Made by a program: the position numbers and the translations under genes. The notes beneath the pieces were generated by a model. It was not told where the DNA came from. It made no database searches and saw only the letters and a list, made by a program, of their open reading frames with translations. A stretch of 64,000 nucleotides of DNA from Allobosea robiniae (GTDB taxonomy: Bacteria > Pseudomonadota > Alphaproteobacteria > Rhizobiales > Beijerinckiaceae): assembly GCF_900102525.1 (NCBI RefSeq), contig NZ_FNBZ01000005.1, forward strand, positions 248,001 through 312,000, given 5' to 3'. Positions 16,784 to 25,297 of the stretch are shown one piece after another (position 1 is the stretch's first letter; each line of letters opens with the position of its first letter).

Positions 16784-18285
16784 GCAGAGGCCTCGCTGCG
16801 TTCGATCGCGTAGCTCGACGAGAATATCTCGCTCATCGGCGGGTGGCCGAGCGTGCGCTCGGGATAGCGCGCCATCACGCCCTCGAACTGCTTCTGGGCG
16901 CGGGCATTGTCGGCGGCCTCGTCCTGGCCGGGGATCGCCCGGTTCTCCATGACGAAGCGGCCATCGATCACCACGGTCGCGAAGTCGCGGCCATGTCCTG
17001 TCAGCATCATCGTCTGGATGGGATCGATGACCTGCCCGCTATGCGGCCGGTCGAATTCGAAGACGGTGATGTCGGCGCGGGCGCCCGGCTGGAGCCGGCC
17101 GAGATCGGGCCGCTGCAGCGCGTTGGCGCCGCCGATGGTCGCCGCATCGTAATAATCCTCGGAGCGCACGGCGCCGACATTGCCGGCCATGGTACGGGCG
17201 AGGATCATGCCGGTCTGCATGTTCATCACCATGTCCGGCGGGCTCGTATCCGTGCCCATGGCGATGTTCAGGCCCATCGCGCGATAGCTGCCGAGATGGT
17301 TGATGGCGTTGCCGTGCCGGCCCGAGACGAGCGGGCAATGCACGATGCTGGCGCCGGAATCGCGGATGATCTCGAGATCGCGGCCGGGGCGATCGATCAG
17401 GCGGCTGCCGGAGACGACGGTGCCATGCGGCAGCAGGCAGCGCTCGTTGAGGAAGCCGAGGCTCTCGAGCCATTCCGGCGGACTCATGCCGTGCTGGGCG
17501 AGGACGAGATCATACTCGATCTTCGACTGGCAGCAGTGGAGCCGGACGGGGATATCGAGCTCGCGCGAGGCTGCCGCCGTGCGGCGCAGAAGCTCGGCGG
17601 TCGAGGTCTCGATGCGGTCCGGCGCGAACATTGCGCGGATCAGGCCGCCGGCTTCACCCTCATGACGCTTGGCAAAGTCGATCGCCGCGTCGAGCTCGGC
17701 GAGGCCGCGCTCCTCCTCGTAATAGGTGACGACGCGCCCGTCGCTTTCGACGACCTGGTTGCCGGTGCGATAGGCCGGGCCGAGATAGGCGCGCATGCCG
17801 AGATCGGCGGCGGCAACCGCAGCGTCCTCGAACTCCTGCACCGTCTCGCCCCAGGCGCGGTAGAACAGCGAGGCGATCGGCAGCGCCGTGGTGATGCCGT
17901 TGCGGATGAGCTGCGAGAAGGCGTAGCGCTTCTGGAAGGCCAGTTCCTCGCGCGTGTACATCTCGTAGGGACCGGCATCGAGATAGCTGCGCGGCCAGAC
18001 GCGACCCTTCTTCCAGGCCGGCTGGTTGTCATAGCCGAGGATGGTGGTGTCGAGGTCGGAGAGCGCGTCGCAATCGACGAAACCCGGGCCGATCAGGGCA
18101 TGGCCATAGTCGATGCGGCGTGCGACCTCGCCCGGAAAACCATGGCCGACGAAGACGATTTCGCCGTTCTCGAACACGACCTCGCCGTTCTCGTAGAGGC
18201 GATGGCGGCCGTCCTTGTGGCCGACCACCCAACGCGCGGTCATCAGGATGCGGCCTTCGGGCCGCTTCTTGGCCTCAAGGCTCAC
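16780..18285 (-). CDS. Amidohydrolase-superfamily protein (TRZ/ATZ-like) lacking the HxH metal motif
   Basis: A 501-residue protein with the fold pattern of chlorohydrolase/deaminase-type amidohydrolases: an N-terminal small beta domain, ALIGPGFVD leading into the barrel, and a C-terminal ARADITVFEFDRPHSG segment. Later ligand positions are recognisable (RLHCCQS, LLPHGTV, AMGTDTSPPDM). The usual PGFVDxHxH is replaced by PGFVDCDAL, so both first-strand histidines (expected about 73 and 75) are Asp and Leu. It may bind one metal or use it differently. It overlaps both neighbours by 4 bases and lies inside an ABC transporter operon next to a second amidohydrolase. The substrate is unknown; a cyclic or amidine-type nitrogen compound is a guess. 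Confidence 0.8.
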   Translation of the reverse strand: MSLEAKKRPEGRILMTARWVVGHKDGRHRLYENGEVVFENGEIVFVGHGFPGEVARRIDYGHALIGPGFVDCDALSDLDTTILGYDNQPAWKKGRVWPRSYLDAGPYEMYTREELAFQKRYAFSQLIRNGITTALPIASLFYRAWGETVQEFEDAAVAAADLGMRAYLGPAYRTGNQVVESDGRVVTYYEEERGLAELDAAIDFAKRHEGEAGGLIRAMFAPDRIETSTAELLRRTAAASRELDIPVRLHCCQSKIEYDLVLAQHGMSPPEWLESLGFLNERCLLPHGTVVSGSRLIDRPGRDLEIIRDSGASIVHCPLVSGRHGNAINHLGSYRAMGLNIAMGTDTSPPDMVMNMQTGMILARTMAGNVGAVRSEDYYDAATIGGANALQRPDLGRLQPGARADITVFEFDRPHSGQVIDPIQTMMLTGHGRDFATVVIDGRFVMENRAIPGQDEAADNARAQKQFEGVMARYPERTLGHPPMSEIFSSSYAIERSEASA

Positions 18286-19478
18286 GGGGCCGTCCTCACC
18301 GAAACGCCGTCACGGGCGACGATCCTGCCGCGCTTGATCACGCGGCGCCTGGGCGAACGGGTCACGACGATATCCGTCAGGCTCTCGCCGGGCATGATCA
18401 CCAGATCGGCGGCCTTGCCCTCAGTGAGGCCGTAATCGGCGATCTCCATCACCTGGGCACCGCCGGTCGTGCAGACGTGGAGGCCGAGTTCGACCTCGTC
18501 GTCGCGGCGGAAATTGTTGCGCAGGCCGATGAACATGGCGCGCTCGACCATGTCGGCATTGCCATAGGGGCCCCAGGTGTCGCGGATGCCGTCCGAGCCC
18601 GAGCAGACGCGAATGCCGGCATCGAGCAGCTTCTTCACCGCCGGCGCGGTGTTGCGGGCCGGCGCGGTCGTCATGATCGCGATGTCGAGCGCGGCAAGCT
18701 GCGGGATGACGGGATCGACCAGTTGCGGATCGGTGCCAAGGCAGAAGGCGTGGCTGACCGTCACCTTGCCCTTCATGCCGAGCGCGCGGGTGCGCTCGAT
18801 GATCAGGTCGAGCGAGAACAGGCCCATCTCGCCGGGCTCGTGCAGATGGATGTCGAGCGGCCGGCCATAGGTCTGGCAGAGCCCGAAGATCGCATCGAGA
18901 TGGCCCTTCGGATCGCGGTCGATGGCGCAGGGGTCGAGGCCGCCGACGATCTCGCAGCCGGCCTTCATCGCCTCGTGCATCAATTCCAGCGTGCCCGGCC
19001 GGCGCAGCAGCCCGGATTGCGGGAAGGCGACGAGCTCGATGTCCATGATGTCCGCGTAATCCTCGCGGGTCTTCAGGATGCCCTCGACGCCCCAGAGCCC
19101 GTGATCGGTGTCGACATCGACATGGCTGCGGGTATGGGTCGAGCCCATCGTCGAGGACTGGACGGTCTGGCGTGCCGACTGGCGGGCGGGGTCCATATCG
19201 AGGCGGCGCTTGTTCAGGCGCTCGTTGTCGATCTTGTCGAGCAGCTTCGGGCCGACTTCGTTGACGTACCAGGGCTGGCCCCAGAGGCTCTTGTCGAGAT
19301 GGGCATGGGCCTCGACCAGGCCGGGAATGACGATCTCGCCGCGGCCATCCTCGACCGTCACGCCGGCGGGCGCGGCGATGTCCTTCGCCATCCGGCCGAT
19401 GCGGCCGTTCTCGATCAGGATGTCGAGGGCAGGCCCCGCGTTCGGGCGGACGTTGCGGATCAGGAGAGAGGTGGTCAT
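18282..19478 (-). CDS. Cytosine deaminase-like amidohydrolase
   Basis: A 398-residue metal-dependent hydrolase related to CodA/N-isopropylammelide-type deaminases. The metal ligands look intact: HAHLDKS (His58, His60), the HLHEPGE segment, VSHAFCLG and the aspartate in CSGSDGIRDTWGPYG, which parallels the CodA GHDDxxDPW region. The longer open frame to 20216 reads through the permease gene and is a shadow, so the start was placed at MTTSLLIRN with GAGGA upstream. It overlaps the next amidohydrolase by 4 bases. It probably deaminates or ring-opens the compound brought in by the surrounding transporter. Exact substrate unknown. Confidence 0.85.
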   Translation of the reverse strand: MTTSLLIRNVRPNAGPALDILIENGRIGRMAKDIAAPAGVTVEDGRGEIVIPGLVEAHAHLDKSLWGQPWYVNEVGPKLLDKIDNERLNKRRLDMDPARQSARQTVQSSTMGSTHTRSHVDVDTDHGLWGVEGILKTREDYADIMDIELVAFPQSGLLRRPGTLELMHEAMKAGCEIVGGLDPCAIDRDPKGHLDAIFGLCQTYGRPLDIHLHEPGEMGLFSLDLIIERTRALGMKGKVTVSHAFCLGTDPQLVDPVIPQLAALDIAIMTTAPARNTAPAVKKLLDAGIRVCSGSDGIRDTWGPYGNADMVERAMFIGLRNNFRRDDEVELGLHVCTTGGAQVMEIADYGLTEGKAADLVIMPGESLTDIVVTRSPRRRVIKRGRIVARDGVSVRTAP

Positions 19479-19510
19479 CGCAGGCGTATCCTCGTGGTTT
19501 CTTGTGATGG

Positions 19511-20446
19511 TCAGCGCAGTTTCGGGTTCAGCGCGTCGCGGAGCCAGTCGCCGAGCAGGTTGACCGAGAGCACGATCAGCCCGAGCTGCAGCGAGGGGAA
19601 GACGACGAGCCACCAGGAGCCGGAGAACAGGTACTGGTTGCCGATGCGGATCAGCGTACCCAGGGACGGCTGGGTGATCGGCATGCCGACGCCGAGGAAG
19701 GAGAGCGTCGCCTCCGAGAGGATGGCGAGGCCAAGGCTCAGCGTCGCCGAAACCAGCACCGGCGTCATCGTGTTCGGCAGGATGTGGCGGCCCATGATCC
19801 GCGTCGCCGGCACGCGGATGATGCGGGCGGCGAGCACATATTCCTTGCGACGCTCGACCATGGTCAGCGCGCGCACGGTGCGGGCATATTGCACCCAGCT
19901 CGTCAGCGCGATCGAGAGCACCAGCACCACGGCGGAGAAGGGCTCGCGCAGGGCCGGCGGCAGCATCTCGCGGAAGATCGCCGAGACCAGGATCGCCATC
20001 AGCAGGGTCGGGATCGAGAGCACGGTGTCGCCGAGCCGCATCAGCAGGTTGTCGATGCGCCCGCCATGGAAGCCGGCGATCAGCCCGATCGAGACCCCGA
20101 TCAGCATCGAGACCATCACCGCCGCGAAGCCGATGATCAGCGAGATGCGCGAACCGTAGAGAATGGCCGAGAGCACGTCGCGGCCCTGCGGATCGGTGCC
20201 GAGCAGGAAGGGCCATTCGCCGCCATCCTGCCAGATCGGCGGAATCTCGGCCTTGTCGATGAAGATCTGCGCGAGGTCGTAAGGGTCCTGCGGCGCGATC
20301 AGCGGGGCGAAGAACGCGCTCAGGACAAGCAGCGCCAGCATCAGCGCCGAGAGCCAGGCCACGGGCGTATGGCAGAAGCTCCAGCCGATGTCGCTGTCGA
20401 GAAAGCGGCGCAGGCGGCCGGGGCTTTTTACGGTGTCAGCGGGCAT
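19511..20446 (-). CDS. Oligopeptide-type ABC transporter permease (DppC-like)
   Basis: A 311-residue inner-membrane permease with the OppC_N region (SALMLALLVLSAFFAPLIAPQDPYD), the LGTDPQGRDVLSAILYGSR segment and an EAA loop (EYVLAARIIRVPATRIMGRHILPNT). About six helices are expected. It overlaps the DppB-like gene by 11 bases and precedes the cytosine deaminase-like gene by 32 bases. It pairs with the DppB-like protein to form the channel. Confidence 0.92.
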   Translation of the reverse strand: MPADTVKSPGRLRRFLDSDIGWSFCHTPVAWLSALMLALLVLSAFFAPLIAPQDPYDLAQIFIDKAEIPPIWQDGGEWPFLLGTDPQGRDVLSAILYGSRISLIIGFAAVMVSMLIGVSIGLIAGFHGGRIDNLLMRLGDTVLSIPTLLMAILVSAIFREMLPPALREPFSAVVLVLSIALTSWVQYARTVRALTMVERRKEYVLAARIIRVPATRIMGRHILPNTMTPVLVSATLSLGLAILSEATLSFLGVGMPITQPSLGTLIRIGNQYLFSGSWWLVVFPSLQLGLIVLSVNLLGDWLRDALNPKLR

Positions 20447-21428
20447 TTGCGCCTCCCGTCAACGCGTCCTCGCGCAGGCGCGGATCGACCCAGGCATAGG
20501 TCAGGTCGACCAGCGTGTTGAGCGTGACGAAGATGAAGGAGACGACGATCAGATAGGCCGCCATCACCGGGATATCGACGAAGGTCACGGCCTGGACGAA
20601 GAGCATGCCCATGCCCGGCCACTGGAACACCGTCTCGGTGACCAGCGCGAAGGCGATGAGGTTGCCGATCTGCAGGCCGGTGACGGTGATGACCGGCATC
20701 AGGCAGTTGCGCAAAGCATGGCCGAAATGGACGGCGCGTGCCGGCAGGCCGCGCGCCCGGGCGAAGCGGATGAAGTCGGTGCGCATCGTCTCCAGCATCT
20801 CGGCGCGGACGAGCCGCATCACCAGCGTGATCTGGAAGAGCGAGAGCGTGATGCCGGGCAGGATCAGCGCCTTGCGGCCCGACGCGGTGAGCAGGCCCGT
20901 GCTCCACCATCCGATCTGCACGACCTCGCCGCGCCCGAAGGCCGGCAGCCATTGCAGCGTCACCGAGAAGATCAGGATGAAGAGGATGCCGAGCGCGAAG
21001 CTCGGCAGCGAGACCCCGAGCACAGAGACGAATTGCAGGGTCTTGGCGAGGAGGCTGTCTCGCCGGATCGCGGTGTAGACGCCGAGGGGAATGCCGACGG
21101 CCAGCGACAGGAAGGTCGCGACCAGCACCAGTTCGAAGGTCGCCGGGAAGCGCTCCGAGATCAGCGTGAAGACGTCCTGCTGGTTGCGGTAGGAAATGCC
21201 GAAATCGCCGCGCACGGCATTGCCGACGAAGGTCGCGTATTGCAGCACGAAGCCCCTGTCGAGGCCGAGGCGGGCGCGCAGCTCGTCGCGCTGCTGCTGG
21301 CTCGCCTGCTCGTTCAGCATCAGCTCGACGGGGTCGCCGACGAAGCGGAAGATCAGGAAGGCGAGAAAGGCCACCGCCAGCATGACGCCGGCAGCGTTGA
21401 GCAGTCGCTTGAGGAGAAAGGCCGGCAT
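20436..21428 (-). CDS. Oligopeptide-type ABC transporter permease (DppB-like)
   Basis: A 330-residue permease beginning MPAFLLKRLLNAAGVM, the typical DppB start, with the EAA loop (DFIRFARARGLPARAVHFGHALRN) and the ending TLVDLTYAWVDPRLR. It is separated from the binding-protein gene by about 130 bp holding a palindromic repeat (21448-21542), a common arrangement that lets binding protein exceed permease. It overlaps the DppC-like gene. Confidence 0.92.
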   Translation of the reverse strand: MPAFLLKRLLNAAGVMLAVAFLAFLIFRFVGDPVELMLNEQASQQQRDELRARLGLDRGFVLQYATFVGNAVRGDFGISYRNQQDVFTLISERFPATFELVLVATFLSLAVGIPLGVYTAIRRDSLLAKTLQFVSVLGVSLPSFALGILFILIFSVTLQWLPAFGRGEVVQIGWWSTGLLTASGRKALILPGITLSLFQITLVMRLVRAEMLETMRTDFIRFARARGLPARAVHFGHALRNCLMPVITVTGLQIGNLIAFALVTETVFQWPGMGMLFVQAVTFVDIPVMAAYLIVVSFIFVTLNTLVDLTYAWVDPRLREDALTGGANAR

Positions 21429-21447
21429 GGGAACTCCTGCGTTCCGG

Positions 21448-21542
21448 CGTCATTCCCGGGCTTCGCGCAGCGAAGACCCGGGAACTTCAGGAGAAGAGGC
21501 ACTGGTTTCCGAGATGACCGGGGTCAAACCCGGCCATGACGG
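21448..21542. repeat. Composite palindromic repeat between binding-protein and permease genes
   Basis: Two inverted-repeat modules. The first is CGTCATTCCCGGGCTTCGC with a complementary arm ending ACCCGGGAA. The second is ATGACCGGGGTCAAACCCGG and ends CCATGACGG. These are the same GTCAT/CCCGGG building blocks as at 3599, 38690 and 44478. In mRNA it would form stable hairpins directly after the binding-protein gene. Confidence 0.75.
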
Positions 21543-21558
21543 CAGAACCGCATCAGCC

Positions 21559-23127
21559 TCACTTCATCATGGTCAGCCAGAGCCGCGGCTTGTTGTCCGA
21601 GGCCTGCACGGTCGAGACGATCGTCGAGCGCATCGCCCAGGCCATCGGCTGCTGGTGCAGCGGGATGAAGAGCTGCTCCTGCTTGGCGATCTTGAGCGCC
21701 TCCTTCATCATCTCGATGCGCTTGGGCGTGTCGAGCTCGACGCCGGCCTTGTCGATCAGCGCGTCGATGCGCGGATCGCCCCAGTTGCCCCAGTTGAAGA
21801 CACCGCTGGTGCCGTTCTTGGAATGCAGCACCTGCACCAGCAGGGAATAGGCGTCGATCATCGGCTCGTTGGCCCAGCCGAAGGAGATGACGTCGAAATC
21901 GCCCTTGACGCGCTTCGGCGTCTGCTGGCTGCGCGGGGCCATGCTGAGGTTTGGCTTCAGGCCGGCGCGTGACCACATCGCCGCGATCGCCTGGCAGAAC
22001 TCCTCCTCGTTGACGAGGGAGTCGCTCTGGCAGTTGATCTGGAAGGAGAAGCCGTTGGGATAGCCCGCATCGGCCAGCAGCTTCTTGGCGCCGTTCAGAT
22101 CGAAGGGCAGGCGCTCGTCCTGCGAGGGATCGTAGCCGGGGATCGCCGGGGCGACGAGCGCGCCGGTGTTGCGCGACAGGCCGCGCATGGCGCGCTTCTG
22201 CACCGCGTCGATGTCGATGGCCCGGTAGAGCGCCTCGCGGACCCGGATGTCCTTGAAGGGGTTCTTGTCCTTGACGTCGCTCTCGGTGAGCTTGTCGCCA
22301 AGGTTCAAGGCGAAGAAGACCGAGCGCAGCTCGTTGGTCTGCAGTACCTTGACGTCCGGCGAGGCGGAGAGCCGCGGCAGGTCCTGCAGCGGCGCGACGT
22401 TGGTATAGTCGATCTCGCCGGAGAGCAGCGCGGCCACGCGGGTCGAGGACGAGGTGATCGGCGAGAATTCGATCACGTCGATATTGTGCTTCGGCTTGTC
22501 CCACCAGCCGGCATTCCTGACGAAGACCGTCTTGGAATCGGCACGGCGGCTCTCGACCTTGAACGGGCCGGTGCCGTTGGCGTTGTCGGTGGCATAGCCC
22601 TTCACGCCCTTGCCGGAATCGGTGGGCAGCAGCGAGTTGTTCGCCTCCATCCATTCCTTGTCGAAGATGAAGATGTTGGTGAGGTCGTTCAGCAGCAGCG
22701 GATAGGGGCCGTTGACCTCGATCTCGACGGTCAAGTCATCGATCTTCTTCGAGCTCTTGTAGGCCGGCAGATTGCCTTTGAGCGGCGAGGTCTCGTGGGT
22801 GACGCGGGCCAGCGAGGCGATGACGTCGTCGGCCGTGAACGGGTTGCCGTTGTGGAACTTGACGCCCTGGCGCAGCTTGAAGCGCCAGACAGTCGGCGAC
22901 ACGGTTTCCCAGGACTCGGCCAGAGCCGGCTCGATCTTGAGGTCGCCGGTATAGCGAACCAACCCCTCATAGACGTGATTGAGCACCGCGAGCGTGAAGG
23001 TCTCGCCGTAGGAATAGGGGTCGAGCGAGGCAATCTCGCGTGACGCGCCCCATTTCAGCGTCTTGGCTTCCGCCGCGCCGGTGAACGCGAAGGCGGCGAC
23101 GGCCGCCAGCAACCAGGCCTTCTTCAT
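21559..23127 (-). CDS. ABC transporter substrate-binding protein, family 5 (DppA/OppA-like)
   Basis: A 522-residue periplasmic binding protein with a clear signal peptide (MKKAWLLAAVAAFAFTGAAEA, cut after AEA). The SBP_bac_5 landmarks are visible: ASLDPYSYGETFTLAVLNHVYEGL, WRFKLRQGVKFHNGNPFTADD and NGTGPFKVESRR. It is the first gene of the minus-strand operon and so defines the imported substrate. The longer frame up to 24123 is a shadow of the divergent GntR gene. Family 5 proteins bind peptides but also opines, nickel, sugars and other compounds. The amidohydrolases downstream suggest a non-peptide ligand. Confidence 0.92.
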   Translation of the reverse strand: MKKAWLLAAVAAFAFTGAAEAKTLKWGASREIASLDPYSYGETFTLAVLNHVYEGLVRYTGDLKIEPALAESWETVSPTVWRFKLRQGVKFHNGNPFTADDVIASLARVTHETSPLKGNLPAYKSSKKIDDLTVEIEVNGPYPLLLNDLTNIFIFDKEWMEANNSLLPTDSGKGVKGYATDNANGTGPFKVESRRADSKTVFVRNAGWWDKPKHNIDVIEFSPITSSSTRVAALLSGEIDYTNVAPLQDLPRLSASPDVKVLQTNELRSVFFALNLGDKLTESDVKDKNPFKDIRVREALYRAIDIDAVQKRAMRGLSRNTGALVAPAIPGYDPSQDERLPFDLNGAKKLLADAGYPNGFSFQINCQSDSLVNEEEFCQAIAAMWSRAGLKPNLSMAPRSQQTPKRVKGDFDVISFGWANEPMIDAYSLLVQVLHSKNGTSGVFNWGNWGDPRIDALIDKAGVELDTPKRIEMMKEALKIAKQEQLFIPLHQQPMAWAMRSTIVSTVQASDNKPRLWLTMMK

Positions 23128-23203
23128 CGACTTCTCCCCTTTTGCATCGGCGTGCCGCGGGCCCGCCGAACCTCGATCGCTTGTTGCCGTTCCGTTATGC
23201 ACC

Positions 23204-23220
23204 TGGCGCTTTGCGCGCCA
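23204..23220. promoter_or_regulatory. Palindrome TGGCGC-N5-GCGCCA upstream of the binding-protein gene
   Basis: Six-base perfect arms lie 77 bases before the binding-protein start in the GntR/ABC divergent region. It could be an mRNA leader hairpin or an operator. Function unknown. Confidence 0.3.
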
Positions 23221-23248
23221 ATTTCGTGTGCGATTATCAGGCATACTT

Positions 23249-23277
23249 GCATACGATATGAGAAGCGTATTGTATGC
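23249..23277. promoter_or_regulatory. Probable GntR operator, GCATACGATA-N9-TATTGTATGC
   Basis: Ten-base arms with one mismatch, plus an extra GCATAC direct copy at 23241-23246. The site lies between the divergent GntR-type regulator and the ABC/amidohydrolase operon. FadR-subfamily regulators bind short palindromes containing GTAT/ATAC-type arms, so this is the obvious candidate site for the neighbouring regulator. The surrounding AT-rich sequence probably holds both promoters. Confidence 0.6.
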
Positions 23278-23370
23278 GATTATTGAGCACAAGCGGAAAC
23301 TGGCGCGGAGCCCGCGATCGTGACATTGACGCCCCCGGACAAGACCATTCCAGCACGAGGGACAGCCACG

Positions 23371-24078
23371 ATGGGCGAGAAGCGAACCCCGGTTCTGCGC
23401 GCCGAATCCGTCTACCGGGCGCTGCGCCGGGCGATCATCGAGCAGGCGCTGAAGCCCGGCATGAAGCTGCCGGAGGATTCGATCGGCGAGCAGCTCGGCG
23501 TCAGCCGCACCCTGGTGCGGGAGGCCTTCGGGCGCCTCGCCGTCGAGGGCCTGGTCGAGCTCAAGCCCAATCGCGGTGCCTCGGTCGCCTATCCGACACT
23601 GGAAGAAGCACGCGACGTCTTCGAGGTCCGGCGCGGCCTCGAGCGGCTCGTCGCCGAAAGCCTGGCCGGGCGCATCACCCCCTCCCAGGTCGCGGAGCTG
23701 GAAGCCCATGTCCGCCAGGAGGAGAAGGCGCATGAGCAGGACGGCCCGGAATCGATCCGCCTCTCCGGCGAGTTCCACATCAAGCTCGCGAAGATGACCG
23801 GCAACGCGCTGCTGCTGCGCTATGTACAGGAGGCCTCGTCGCGCTGCTCGCTGATCCTGGCGATCTACGGGCGCCCGCACTCGACCGAATGCGCCGTCTC
23901 CGAGCATCGCCAATTGATCGACGCGCTGCGCGCCGGCGACGCTGCCCGCGCAGCCGACCTGATGGACCACCATCTGCGGGCCGTCGTCACCCGCGCCCTG
24001 CTGACGCCGCGCATCGAGCGCGACATCCGCGACGTGCTCGCGCCTTACGCGCTCAGCGAAGGGCTGAACCCCTCCTGA
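23371..24078 (+). CDS. GntR family regulator, FCD (FadR) subfamily
   Basis: A 235-residue regulator. The N-terminal winged HTH (VYRALRRAIIEQALKPGMKLPEDSIGEQLGVSRTLVREAFGRL) is joined to an all-helical FCD ligand-binding domain. The FCD metal-site residues look present (FEVRRGLERL, FHIKLAKMTGN, EHRQLIDALRAGD and the DHHLR histidine). I started at MGEKRTPVLR, which has GAGGGA upstream; an ATG 51 bases earlier is possible. Being divergent from the ABC/amidohydrolase operon, it most likely represses that operon until the substrate or an intermediate binds. Confidence 0.88.
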   Translation: MGEKRTPVLRAESVYRALRRAIIEQALKPGMKLPEDSIGEQLGVSRTLVREAFGRLAVEGLVELKPNRGASVAYPTLEEARDVFEVRRGLERLVAESLAGRITPSQVAELEAHVRQEEKAHEQDGPESIRLSGEFHIKLAKMTGNALLLRYVQEASSRCSLILAIYGRPHSTECAVSEHRQLIDALRAGDAARAADLMDHHLRAVVTRALLTPRIERDIRDVLAPYALSEGLNPS

Positions 24079-24289
24079 CCCCAAAGGCACTACGCACAAA
24101 GATATGCGCCACACGCAGGCCAATTAGTCTTTGGTCTATTTGATCTGCGTCAAGAACATTGCTCCCCCTGCACTCAAGCCATGGCGGGGGCGGGCCCGAT
24201 GCGCCATCCTGCCACGAAGTGATCCCATCGGCCAAATCAAGACCGAGCGATCAGGGCGGGCGACCTACTATTCCAGGGAGGATGGGGCC

Positions 24290-24352
24290 ATGGACGACAT
24301 CAAGCGCCGGCAGCGCAGCATTCGGCATCTCCATCCGCGAGGTGATGCATGA
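24290..24352 (+). CDS. Possible 20-residue leader peptide ahead of the alpha/beta hydrolase
   Basis: A short frame MDDIKRRQRSIRHLHPRGDA with a GGGAGG site 8 bases upstream of its ATG. Its stop overlaps the start of the next gene as ATGA. It is basic and histidine-containing with no recognised family. It may exist only to couple translation into the hydrolase gene, or may not be made at all. Confidence 0.3.
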   Translation: MDDIKRRQRSIRHLHPRGDA

Positions 24353-25164
24353 CGGCCACCACGGACATCATCGATTTCAAGATCGAGACGCCGGACGGCG
24401 CGACGCTCCACGCGTTCAAGGAAGGCCACGGCCAGCCGCTGCTGCTCGTCAGCGGCCTGAGCGGCAGTGCCGCCTTCTGGAGCGAGATCGCCGCGACCCT
24501 CTCGCGCTCCTTCCAGGTCATCCGCTTCGACCAGCGCGGCATCGGCGCCAGCAGCCGCGGCGAAGTGCCCTGTTCCATCGACCTGCTGGCGCAGGACAGC
24601 CTCGCCGTGCTCGACGCAGCGGGTGTCTCGCGCGCCGTGGTGCTCGGCCATTCCACCGGCGGCTGCATCGCGCAGGCCATCGCCAAGCAGGCCCCCGGCC
24701 GCCTCGACGGCCTCATCCTGAGCGCGAGCTGGCTCAAGCCCGGCCGCTATCTCAACGCGGTCTTCGGTACCCGACGGGCGATCCTGGGCTGCGATCCACA
24801 TGCCTATGCCGCCACCTCGGTGCTGAACGGCTACCAGCCGCGCTGGATCGAAGCCAACTGGCATATCTATGACGCCGCGATCGAAGCTGCGCCGGTGAGC
24901 GAGCACGCCCGGACGATCGCCCGCGAGCGCCTCGACGCGCTGCTCGCCTTCGACGGCACCGCCGATATCGACCAGCTGCTGATGCCCGTACTCGTCCTCG
25001 GCACGCGCGACGACATGGTCGTGCCCGTCTATCATCAGGAGGAGCTCGCCGCCGCCCTGCCCGGCTGCCGCCGGGCGATCATGGAAACCGGCGGGCATCT
25101 TTTCCCGATCTCCCGGCCGGACGCCTTCACCGCGACCGTGGCGGAATGGATCGGCGAACTCTGA
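24349..25164 (+). CDS. Alpha/beta-fold hydrolase
   Basis: A 271-residue hydrolase with the nucleophile elbow GHSTGG (Ser102), an acid loop in LVLGTRDDMVVPVYHQ and the catalytic His in METGGHLFPISRP. The oxyanion region is SGLSGSAAFW. The pattern is close to 3-oxoadipate enol-lactone hydrolase or RutD-type carbamate hydrolases. It lies 270 bp after the GntR gene on the same strand. It may complete the pathway encoded by the divergent amidohydrolase operon, for example by hydrolysing a carbamate, lactone or amide product; this is inference from position. The ATG is the only start giving the full N-terminal strand. Confidence 0.8.
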   Translation: MTATTDIIDFKIETPDGATLHAFKEGHGQPLLLVSGLSGSAAFWSEIAATLSRSFQVIRFDQRGIGASSRGEVPCSIDLLAQDSLAVLDAAGVSRAVVLGHSTGGCIAQAIAKQAPGRLDGLILSASWLKPGRYLNAVFGTRRAILGCDPHAYAATSVLNGYQPRWIEANWHIYDAAIEAAPVSEHARTIARERLDALLAFDGTADIDQLLMPVLVLGTRDDMVVPVYHQEELAAALPGCRRAIMETGGHLFPISRPDAFTATVAEWIGEL

Positions 25165-25297
25165 GAATCGCTTCGGAATTCCCCGAGCTCCCATTTTCCA
25201 GCTGAAAGGACAGCGCGCCGCGCGTCGAAATGGCTCATGCCATCGGCACGCGGCTCGGCGCTAAGCTGAGAATGCCTCCAAGTCGAAAGACGTGATC

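Noticed and set aside
18282..20216. A 644-residue version of the cytosine deaminase-like protein
   Set aside because: The N-terminal 246 codons run through the overlapping DppC-like permease gene in another frame and are Arg/Ala-rich noise. The enzyme starts cleanly at MTTSLLIRN.
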